Shown in pieces: positions 8,295 to 15,192 of a stretch of DNA of 64,000 nt. Below the pieces are notes generated by a model. It did no database searches. It had not been told where the DNA came from and saw only the letters and a program-made list of their open reading frames with translations. Location: NCBI RefSeq assembly GCF_900100965.1, contig NZ_FMUJ01000010.1:1-64000 (forward strand). Direction: 5' to 3'. The DNA is from Variovorax sp. EL159 (GTDB lineage: Bacteria > Pseudomonadota > Gammaproteobacteria > Burkholderiales > Burkholderiaceae_C). Every line of letters starts with the position of its first letter. Position 1 is the stretch's first letter. The position numbers and the translations under genes were made by a program.

Positions 8295-8330
8295 ATTCGT
8301 CATCCGCAAATTCATTCGCTCTAAACGAAT
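8295..8330. promoter_or_regulatory. Two tandem 17-bp palindromes, probable IclR operator
   Basis: ATTCG-N7-CAAAT (8295-8311, one mismatch in the arms) and ATTCG-N7-CGAAT (8314-8330, perfect arms) lie side by side with centres 19 bp apart, which is just under two helical turns. They sit right at the predicted transcription start of the homogentisate operon and between it and the divergent IclR gene. Binding there would block transcription, as expected for an IclR repressor; the link to the neighbouring regulator is inference. Confidence 0.5.
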
Positions 8331-8388
8331 TTTTGACCCACGAATTCCAGACCCCGCCAGAAACACACCCACGAACCGGAGACACACG

Positions 8389-9348
8389 ATGAGCCAAGCC
8401 AAGAAGTTCGCCAGCCAGGCCGACATGGAAGAAAAGAAGATCACCTTCAGCCAGATCTCGGAGCACGCCTGGGCCTACACCGCCGAGGGCGACCCCAACA
8501 CCGGCATCGTCATCGGCGACGACTGCGTGCTGGTGGCCGACACCCAGGCCACGCCCGCCATGGCCGCCGACGTGGTGCGCCGCATCCGCGAAGTGACCGA
8601 CAAGCCCATCAAGTACGTGGTGCTCACGCATTACCACGCGGTGCGCGTGCTGGGCGCGGCGGGCTACGGCGCCGAACACGTGCTGGCCAGCCAGGACACG
8701 CGCGACCTGATCGTCGAGCGCGGCGAGGAAGACAAGGCCAGCGAAATCGGCCGCTTCCCGCGCCTGTTCCAGAACGTCGAGACCGTGCCGCCGGGCCTGA
8801 CCTGGCCCACCATGACCTTCACCGGCAAGATGACGCTGTGGCTGGGCAAGCTCGAAGTGCAGCTGATCCAGCTGGGCCGCGGCCACACCAAGGGCGACAC
8901 GGTCGTCTGGCTGCCGCAGGAGCGCACACTGCTGTCGGGTGACCTGGTCGAGTTCGGCGCGACGCCCTACGCCGGCGACGCCTACTTCAAGGACTGGCCG
9001 CAGACGCTGGACAACATCGCGGCACTGAAGCCCGTGGCACTGGTGCCGGGCCGCGGCGCCGCGCTCACCACGCCCGAAGCCGTGGCCGAGGGCCTGACCG
9101 GCACGCGCAACTTCATCTCCGACGTGTACGCCAGCGTGCAGGAAGGCGTGAAGGCCGGCCGCGACCTGAACGCGGTCTACAAGGACACCTACGCCAAGCT
9201 CAAGCCCAAGTACAGCCAGTGGGTGATCTTCGACCACTGCATGCCGTTCGACGTGAGCCGCGCGTACGACGAAGCCTCGGGCCATGCCGATCCGCGCGTG
9301 TGGACGGCGCAGCGCGACATCGACATGTGGAAGGCGCTGGAAGGCTGA
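8389..9348 (+). CDS. MBL-fold metallo-hydrolase-like protein with degenerate metal motif
   Basis: A 319-residue beta-lactamase-fold protein. The usual HxHxDH metal motif reads HYHAVR (about residues 84-89), so the Asp and third His are missing. Later family blocks are kept: LGRGHTKGDTVVWLPQ with its His and the SGDLVEF aspartate. It is the first gene of the homogentisate operon and has a good GGAG ribosome site. The function is unknown; possibilities are a thioesterase or lactonase acting on a ring-cleavage side product, or a non-enzymatic relic of the fold. Confidence 0.75.
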   Translation: MSQAKKFASQADMEEKKITFSQISEHAWAYTAEGDPNTGIVIGDDCVLVADTQATPAMAADVVRRIREVTDKPIKYVVLTHYHAVRVLGAAGYGAEHVLASQDTRDLIVERGEEDKASEIGRFPRLFQNVETVPPGLTWPTMTFTGKMTLWLGKLEVQLIQLGRGHTKGDTVVWLPQERTLLSGDLVEFGATPYAGDAYFKDWPQTLDNIAALKPVALVPGRGAALTTPEAVAEGLTGTRNFISDVYASVQEGVKAGRDLNAVYKDTYAKLKPKYSQWVIFDHCMPFDVSRAYDEASGHADPRVWTAQRDIDMWKALEG

Positions 9349-9356
9349 TTGCCTTG

Positions 9357-9548
9357 CCCCCTCCCCCGCTGGGGGAGGGCTGGGGTGGGGGCAGGCAGAG
9401 CGCCGGTTTCGAGCGCCGTCGAGCCCCCCCCCCCCCCCCCCCCCCCCCCCGGGGGGGGGGGGGGGGGGGGGGGGGCCAGGCAGAGCGCCGGTTTCGAGCG
9501 CCGTCGAGCCCCCATCCCAACCTTCCCCCAGAGGGGGAAGGAGCAATA
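9357..9548. repeat. Duplicated BIME-like intergenic repeat element
   Basis: The left end is a G/C hairpin (CCCTCCCCC-gct-GGGGGAGGG, 9359-9379) followed by GGCTGGGGTGGGGGC. The right end (about 9508-9548) is the near-complementary GAGCCCCCATCCCAACC followed by TTCCCCCAGAGGGGGAAG. The 32-base core between such arms is present twice in the same orientation (9392-9423 and 9477-9508), separated by the C27/G25 tract. Related elements lie at 15065, 33098, 38282 and 42773. The element separates the MBL gene from mhaA within one operon. Confidence 0.8.
9424..9475. other. Homopolymer palindrome: 27 C followed directly by 25 G
   Basis: Bases 9424-9450 are all C and 9451-9475 are all G. The tract lies between two direct copies of the repeat core, exactly where the C-rich right arm of one copy should meet the G-rich left arm of the next. 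As DNA it would form a loop-less hairpin of about 25 G-C pairs. It may be a sequencing or consensus artefact at a hard palindrome. Confidence 0.95.
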
Positions 9549-9574
9549 CAAGACCAAGGACACGGAGACAACAC

Positions 9575-11212
9575 GTGATCGACTATCAAAGTCTGCGCTT
9601 CGACTACAAACGCCACGCCGACCAGGACGCGGCCACCCCTGCCCATCACCCCGTGGTGATCGTCGGCGCCGGCCCTGTCGGCCTCACGCTCGCCATCGAC
9701 CTGGCGCTGCGCCAGATTCCCGTGGTGCTGCTCGACAACGACAACACCCTGTCCAGCGGCTCGCGCGCGATCTGCTTCGCCAAGCGCACGCTCGAAGTGT
9801 TCGACCGCCTGGGCTGCGGCGACCGCATGGTCGACAAGGGCGTGTCGTGGAACGTGGGCAAGGTGTTCTTCCATGACGAGCAGGTCTACCGCTTCGACCT
9901 GCTGCCCGAGCCCGGCCACGAGCGCCCGGCCTTCATCAACCTGCAGCAGTACTACGTCGAGGGCTACCTCGTCGAGCGCGTGGCCGAGCTGCCGCTGATC
10001 GACCTGCGCTGGAACAGCAAGGTCACGGGCATCGAACAGCGCGACGACGGCGCGGTGCTGACGGTGGAAACGCCTGAAGGCAACTATCAGCTGCAGGCCG
10101 GCTACGTCGCCGCCTGCGACGGCTCGCGCTCCAACCTGCGCCAGCTGCTGGGCCAGGAGGCCAAGGGCCGCGTGTTCCGCGACCGCTTCCTGATCGCCGA
10201 CATCACGATGGACGCGCAGCTGCCCACCGAGCGCCGCTTCTGGTTCGATCCGTCGTTCCACCCCGGCCAGAGCGTGCTGCTGCACAAGCAGGCCGACGGC
10301 ATGTGGCGCGTCGACTTCCAGCTCGGCTGGGACGCCGACCCGGTGGAAGAGCGCAAGCCCGAGAACATCACGCCGCGCGTGCGCGCCCTGCTCGACAGCA
10401 TCGGCTTCGAGGGCGTGCAGTTCCAGATCGGCTGGGCCAGCGTCTACACCTTCGCCTGCCAGCGCATGGCGCACTTTCGCCACGGCCGCGTGCTCTTTGC
10501 GGGCGACTCGGCGCACGGCGTGTCGCCCTTCGGCGCGCGCGGCGCCAACTCGGGCGTGCAGGACGCCGACAACCTCGCGTGGAAGCTCGCGGCCGTGGTG
10601 CGGGGCGACGCGCCCGACGCGCTGCTCGACAGCTACGCCAGCGAGCGCGAATTCGCGGCCGACGAGAACATCCGCAACTCGACGCGCGCCACCGACTTCA
10701 TCACACCCAAGAGCGAGGTGAGCCGGCTCTTTCGCGACGCGGTGCTGGAGCTGACCCGGCGCCACGCCTTCGCGCGCACGCTGGTCAACAGCGGGCGGCT
10801 TTCCGTCGCCACGGTGCTGCGCGATTCGCCGCTCAACACGCCCGACGCCGAAGCCTTCGCCGGCGCGATGGTGCCCGGCGCCGCCGCAGCCGACGCCCCC
10901 GTGCTGCGCGCCGACGGCAGCACCGGCTGGCTGCTGCGCGAATGCGATGCGGCGCGGTTCACCGCCCTCGTGTTCGGCACCGGCGAGGCGGCCGCGCGCA
11001 GCCTGCAGGCACTGAAGGCCAGCGACGTGGCGCTGCACATCGTGCAGGTGCAGGCCAGCACGCCCGCCGGCGAGCTCGCGGCGCAGCGCTACGACGCGCA
11101 ACCCGGTACCGTCTACCTCCTGCGGCCCGACCAGCACGTGTGCGCGCGCTGGCGCCAGCCGACGGCAGACCACATCCGCGCGGCGATCCGCCGTGCACTG
11201 GCAAAGGCCTGA
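9575..11212 (+). CDS. mhaA: FAD-dependent aromatic hydroxylase, probable 3-hydroxyphenylacetate 6-hydroxylase large subunit
   Basis: A 545-residue flavoprotein monooxygenase. It has the dinucleotide fold GAGPVGLTLAIDLAL (about 30-44), the DG motif ACDGSRSNLRQLL, the GD motif FAGDSAHGVSPFGARGANSG, and a thioredoxin-like C-terminal part as in phenol and MhpA-type hydroxylases. The start is GTG at 9575 with GGAG 10 bases upstream; longer in-frame versions read into the repeat. It is followed by a small DUF2783 gene and then hmgA. In Pseudomonas putida the flavoprotein MhaA with its small partner MhaB converts 3-hydroxyphenylacetate to homogentisate. The substrate here is inferred from that gene pairing; MhpA-like substrates are an alternative. 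Confidence 0.68.
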   Translation: MIDYQSLRFDYKRHADQDAATPAHHPVVIVGAGPVGLTLAIDLALRQIPVVLLDNDNTLSSGSRAICFAKRTLEVFDRLGCGDRMVDKGVSWNVGKVFFHDEQVYRFDLLPEPGHERPAFINLQQYYVEGYLVERVAELPLIDLRWNSKVTGIEQRDDGAVLTVETPEGNYQLQAGYVAACDGSRSNLRQLLGQEAKGRVFRDRFLIADITMDAQLPTERRFWFDPSFHPGQSVLLHKQADGMWRVDFQLGWDADPVEERKPENITPRVRALLDSIGFEGVQFQIGWASVYTFACQRMAHFRHGRVLFAGDSAHGVSPFGARGANSGVQDADNLAWKLAAVVRGDAPDALLDSYASEREFAADENIRNSTRATDFITPKSEVSRLFRDAVLELTRRHAFARTLVNSGRLSVATVLRDSPLNTPDAEAFAGAMVPGAAAADAPVLRADGSTGWLLRECDAARFTALVFGTGEAAARSLQALKASDVALHIVQVQASTPAGELAAQRYDAQPGTVYLLRPDQHVCARWRQPTADHIRAAIRRALAKA

Positions 11213-11217
11213 ACGCC

Positions 11218-11418
11218 ATGCAACAACAGCAATCACTGATCACCACGCCGAACCTCGACGCGCCCGACGATTTCTACGAAGCGCTGATCGAGGCCCACCA
11301 GGGGCTTTCCACCGAAGAGAGCCACGCCTTCAACGCGCGCCTCGTGCTCGTGCTGGCCAACCACGTCGGCGCGCTCGCCGTGCTGCGTGAGGCTTTCGAC
11401 GCCGCGCGCAGCGCCTGA
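11218..11418 (+). CDS. mhaB: Small coupling protein of the hydroxylase (DUF2783, MhaB-like)
   Basis: A 66-residue soluble protein with the DUF2783 pattern TPNLDAPDDFYEALIEAHQG, then NARLVLVLANHVG. It starts 5 bp after mhaA. In P. putida the small MhaB is needed for productive coupling of the MhaA flavoprotein, so that NADH oxidation leads to ring hydroxylation. The pairing and order match; identity beyond that is inferred from size and domain. Confidence 0.65.
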   Translation: MQQQQSLITTPNLDAPDDFYEALIEAHQGLSTEESHAFNARLVLVLANHVGALAVLREAFDAARSA

Positions 11419-11471
11419 ACGCAACGCGCCGCATCATTTCCATCTCATCGCGATTTTCGAAAGAGAACACC

Positions 11472-12782
11472 ATGACCCAACCCTCCCCCGCCACCGAGCG
11501 GCGCTACCAGAGCGGCTTCGGCAACGAATACGCTTCCGAGGCCGTGGCCGGCGCGCTGCCCCAGGGCCGCAACAACCCGCAGCGCGGGCCGTTCGACCTG
11601 TACACCGAGCTGATCTCGGGCACCGCCTTCACCGCGCCGCGCCATGAAAACCGCCGCACCTGGCTGTACCGCCGCCAGCCTTCGGTGGTGTCGGGCCGCT
11701 ACCAGCCTTATGCACAACCGCACTGGACCACCGGCGCCGACCGCGAGATTGCTCTGCCGCCCGAGCCCCTGCGCTGGCATCCGCAGCCGCTGGACGGCGC
11801 GGCCGAAGCCGACTTCATCGACGGCATGCACACCATCGCGGCGAATGGCGACGCCGAGTCGCAGGTCGGCATCGGCTCGCTGATGTACCTGGCCGGCCGC
11901 TCGATGGAGCGCCGCGCCTTCGTCAACGCCGACGGCGAGATGCTGGTCGTGCCGCAGCAGGGCCGCCTCGTCATCACAACCGAGCTGGGCGTGCTCGACG
12001 TCAAGCCCGGCGAGATCGCGCTGCTGCCGCGCGGCATGGCCTTCAAGGTCGCGCTACCCGACGGCCTGTCGCGCGGCTATGTCTGCGAGAACTACGGCGC
12101 GCATTTCCGCCTGCACGAGCTGGGCCCCATCGGATCGAACGGCCTGGCCAACGCACGCGATTTCCAGGCGCCCGTGGCGGCGTTCGAGACGGAAGAAGGC
12201 GCCTACGAACTGGTCAAGAAATTCGCCGGCCGCTTCTGGAAGGCACCGGCCAAGCAGTCGCCCTTCAACGTGGTCGCGTGGCACGGCAACCTCGCGCCGG
12301 TCAAGTACGACACGGCGCACTTCATGGTGATCGGCTCGATCAGCTTCGACCACCCCGATCCGTCGATCTTCACCGTGCTGACTTCGCCCAGCGACACGCC
12401 CGGCACGGCCAACTGCGACTTCGTGATCTTCCCGCCGCGCTGGATGGTGATGGAAAACACCTTCCGTCCGCCATGGTTCCACCGCAACCTCATGAGCGAA
12501 TTCATGGGCCTGGTGCTGGGCGAGTACGACGCCAAGCCGGGCGGCTTCAAGCCCGGTGGCGCGAGCCTGCACAACTGCATGGTGCCGCACGGTCCCGACG
12601 AGGAAGCCTTCGACAAGGCCACGCATGCCGACCTGAAGCCGCACAAGCTGGACAACACGCTGGCCTTCATGTTCGAGAGCCGCTACCGCTTCATTCCCAC
12701 CAACTTCGCCCTGAAGAGCCCCGTGCTCGATACCGACTACGCCGATTGCTGGGCCGGCCTGAAAGACCAATTCAAAGCATGA
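11472..12782 (+). CDS. hmgA: Homogentisate 1,2-dioxygenase
   Basis: A 436-residue non-haem iron dioxygenase that opens homogentisate to maleylacetoacetate. The start YQSGFGNEYASEA and the iron-ligand blocks WFHRNLMSEFMGL (His about 337, Glu about 343) and VPHGPDEEAF (His about 371) are diagnostic, and the length is normal. It lies 53 bp after mhaB and overlaps the next gene by 4 bp (ATGA). With fahA it forms the central pathway for tyrosine, phenylalanine and 3-hydroxyphenylacetate; a maleylacetoacetate isomerase gene is not in this operon. Confidence 0.97.
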   Translation: MTQPSPATERRYQSGFGNEYASEAVAGALPQGRNNPQRGPFDLYTELISGTAFTAPRHENRRTWLYRRQPSVVSGRYQPYAQPHWTTGADREIALPPEPLRWHPQPLDGAAEADFIDGMHTIAANGDAESQVGIGSLMYLAGRSMERRAFVNADGEMLVVPQQGRLVITTELGVLDVKPGEIALLPRGMAFKVALPDGLSRGYVCENYGAHFRLHELGPIGSNGLANARDFQAPVAAFETEEGAYELVKKFAGRFWKAPAKQSPFNVVAWHGNLAPVKYDTAHFMVIGSISFDHPDPSIFTVLTSPSDTPGTANCDFVIFPPRWMVMENTFRPPWFHRNLMSEFMGLVLGEYDAKPGGFKPGGASLHNCMVPHGPDEEAFDKATHADLKPHKLDNTLAFMFESRYRFIPTNFALKSPVLDTDYADCWAGLKDQFKA

Positions 12783-13759
12783 ACAAGACAACCGCTTTCG
12801 TCATCACGCGTCGCGCCGCGGCCGTCGCCCTGCTCGCAGTGCCCTTCTTCGCGCAGGCTGCCGGCTACCCGACGAAGCCGATCCGCTTCGTCGTGCCCTA
12901 CACGCCCGGCGGCACCACCGACCTGGTGGCGCGCACCGTGGGCCAGAAAGTGTCGGAGAAGCTGGGCCAGCCGGTGCTGATCGACAACCGCGGCGGCGCG
13001 GGCGGCAACATCGGCATGGACGCCGTGGCCAAGGCCGCGCCCGATGGCTACACCATCGGCTTCGGTGCCATCTCGACCAATGCGCTGAACCCGCACATCT
13101 ACAAGTCGATGGCCTTCGATCCGCGCAAGGACTTCACCGCCATCAGCCTGCTGGGCACCTCGACCATCGTGCTCGAAGTGCCGGCGGCCTCGCCGGTGAA
13201 ATCGGTGGCCGACCTGATCGCGGCCGCGAAGAAGAACCCCGGCATGCCCTACGCCACCGCGGGTGCCGGCACCTCGATGAACCTGGCCGGCGTGATGTTC
13301 GCGCAGATGACCGGCACCGACCTCGTGCACGTCGCCTACAAGGGCAGCGGCCCGGCCATCACCGACATGCTGGGCAACAACATCGGCGCGATGTTCGACA
13401 ACCTGCCGGCGTCGCTGCCGCACATCCAGTCCGGCAAGCTGCGCGCGCTGGCCGTGGCCGGGCCCACGCGCTCGCCGTCGCTGCCCGACGTGCCGACGAT
13501 GGCCGAAGCCGGGCTCAAGGGCTACGCGCTGGAGCCGTGGTTCGGCGTGTACGGGCCGGCGAAGCTGCCGGCTCCGATCGTGAAGGCGCTGAACGAAGCC
13601 TTCGTGGAAGCGCTTGCGATGCCCGACGTGAAGGCCAAGCTGGCGCAGGCCGGCTTCTCGCCACGCGGCTCGACCGCGCAGGAGTTGACCACGCTGACCG
13701 ACACGGAATACAAGCGCCTGGGCGAAGTCGCCAAGAAGGCCGGCATGAGCGCCGATTGA
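12779..13759 (+). CDS. Bug/TctC-family periplasmic solute receptor
   Basis: A 326-residue protein with a cleavable signal peptide (about 1-27, ending FFAQAAG). The Bug fold follows: YPTKPIRFVVPYTPGGTTD, then DNRGGAGGNIGMDAVAKAAPDGYT and LPDVPTMAEAGL. These receptors bind carboxylic or aromatic acids for tripartite tricarboxylate transporters. Membrane partners (TctA/TctB) are not nearby, which is common in this group of bacteria. Its place between hmgA and fahA, translationally coupled to hmgA, suggests it binds an aromatic acid that enters the homogentisate route. Confidence 0.88.
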   Translation: MNKTTAFVITRRAAAVALLAVPFFAQAAGYPTKPIRFVVPYTPGGTTDLVARTVGQKVSEKLGQPVLIDNRGGAGGNIGMDAVAKAAPDGYTIGFGAISTNALNPHIYKSMAFDPRKDFTAISLLGTSTIVLEVPAASPVKSVADLIAAAKKNPGMPYATAGAGTSMNLAGVMFAQMTGTDLVHVAYKGSGPAITDMLGNNIGAMFDNLPASLPHIQSGKLRALAVAGPTRSPSLPDVPTMAEAGLKGYALEPWFGVYGPAKLPAPIVKALNEAFVEALAMPDVKAKLAQAGFSPRGSTAQELTTLTDTEYKRLGEVAKKAGMSAD

Positions 13760-13781
13760 ACAGATTCACAGAAAGACAGAC

Positions 13782-15047
13782 ATGACCGCACTGAACGCCA
13801 CCCATGACCCGAAGCTGCGCAGCTGGGTCGCCTCGGCCAATGAAGCCGGCACCGACTTCCCGATCCAGAACCTGCCCTTCGGCCGCTTCCGCACCGCCGG
13901 CAGCAGCGAAGGCTTTCGCGTCGGCGTCGCCATCGGCGACCAGGTGCTGGACCTGAAGGCCACGGGCCTGATCGACACCGACGACATGAACGCGCTGATG
14001 AACGCCTCGGTGAAAGACCGCCAGGCGCTGCGCGCCGCGATCTCCGCCGGTCTTGCCGAAGGCAGCGACAAGCAGGCCGCATGGTCGAAGGCGCTGCTGG
14101 CACAGGCCAAGGCCGAGATGACCGTGCCTTGCCGCATCGGCGACTACACCGACTTCTACACCGGCATCCATCACGCGACCACCATCGGCAAGCTCTTTCG
14201 CCCCGACCAGCCGCTGATGCTCAACTACAAGTGGGTGCCGATCGGTTATCACGGCCGCGCCTCGTCGATCGGCGTGAGCGGCCAGACCTTCAAGCGCCCA
14301 CAAGGCCAGACCAAGGCGCCCGATGCCGTGGCGCCGAGCTTCGGCCCTTCGAAGCGGCTCGACTACGAACTGGAGCTGGGCTTCCTGGTCGGCCAGGGCA
14401 ATGCGCTGGGCGAGCCCATCGCCATCGGCGAGGCCGAAGACCATCTGTTCGGCGTGACGCTGCTCAACGACTGGTCGGCGCGCGACCTGCAGGCCTGGGA
14501 ATACCAGCCACTCGGCCCGTTCCTGGCGAAGAACTTCGCCAGCACGCTGTCGCCGTGGATCGTGACGATGGAAGCGCTGGCACCGTTCCGCGCGAAGTTC
14601 GAGCGGCCCGCGGAAGACCCGCAACCACTGCCATACCTCGACTCGGCATCGAACCGCGAGAGCGGCGCACTCGACATCACGCTCGAAGTGCTGCTGCAGA
14701 CCGCGAAGATGCGCGCCGAAGGCGTCGCCCCCGTGCGCCTGACGCGCGGCAACACGACCGAGGCCGCCTACTGGACCGCAGCGCAGCTCATCACGCACCA
14801 CACGGTGAACGGCTGCAACCTGCAGCCGGGCGACCTGCTGGGTTCGGGCACGCTGTCGGGGCCGAAACCCGACGAAGCCGGCTCGCTGATGGAGCTGACG
14901 CTGGGTGGCAAGCAGCCGATCACGCTGCCGAATGGCGAGAAGCGGACGTTCCTGGAGGATGGCGACACGCTGGTCATGCGCGGGTACTGCGAGCGCGCGG
15001 GGGCTGTGCGTATCGGCCTGGGTGAAGTTGCCGGCACGGTGATTTAA
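13782..15047 (+). CDS. fahA: Fumarylacetoacetase
   Basis: A 421-residue enzyme that hydrolyses fumarylacetoacetate to fumarate and acetoacetate. Conserved metal and active-site blocks are present: DYTDFYTGIHHATTIGKLFRP region, LDYELELGFLVG (two Glu ligands), NDWSARDLQAWEYQPLGPF, and the C-terminal LLGSGTLSGP. Length matches the bacterial FAA enzyme with its N-terminal SH3-like domain. It closes the homogentisate operon and is followed by a BIME-like repeat and the convergent mrdA. Confidence 0.96.
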   Translation: MTALNATHDPKLRSWVASANEAGTDFPIQNLPFGRFRTAGSSEGFRVGVAIGDQVLDLKATGLIDTDDMNALMNASVKDRQALRAAISAGLAEGSDKQAAWSKALLAQAKAEMTVPCRIGDYTDFYTGIHHATTIGKLFRPDQPLMLNYKWVPIGYHGRASSIGVSGQTFKRPQGQTKAPDAVAPSFGPSKRLDYELELGFLVGQGNALGEPIAIGEAEDHLFGVTLLNDWSARDLQAWEYQPLGPFLAKNFASTLSPWIVTMEALAPFRAKFERPAEDPQPLPYLDSASNRESGALDITLEVLLQTAKMRAEGVAPVRLTRGNTTEAAYWTAAQLITHHTVNGCNLQPGDLLGSGTLSGPKPDEAGSLMELTLGGKQPITLPNGEKRTFLEDGDTLVMRGYCERAGAVRIGLGEVAGTVI

Positions 15048-15064
15048 GGCCCCTTGGTATTCCT

Positions 15065-15171
15065 CCCTCTCCCTCTGGGAGAGGGTTAGGGTGAGGGCAA
15101 GCGGCAATCAAGGCCGCGCGATGTTGTGAGGCCCACGGCCCTCACCCTGGCCCTCTCCCAGAGGGAGAGGG
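15065..15171. repeat. BIME-like paired inverted repeat between fahA and mrdA
   Basis: Two 34-bp arms (15065-15098 and 15138-15171) are inverted copies with two mismatches. Each arm contains its own small hairpin CCCTCTCCC-3nt-GGGAGAGGG. The central 39 bases are unlike the other copies. It lies between convergent genes and could act as a bidirectional transcription stop. Confidence 0.85.
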
Positions 15172-15192
15172 AACAACACAAGAAGCAGAGGG

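Noticed and set aside
9357..9548. CRISPR-like or tandem-repeat array
   Set aside because: Only two copies of the core, no regular spacers and no cas genes; it matches the dispersed BIME-like family instead.
9200..11236. Very long open frame on the minus strand opposite mhaA
   Set aside because: It is antisense to a well-supported gene, has low-complexity Arg/Ala/Val/His composition and encodes poly-Gly/Pro at the C/G tract. It is a GC-rich shadow.
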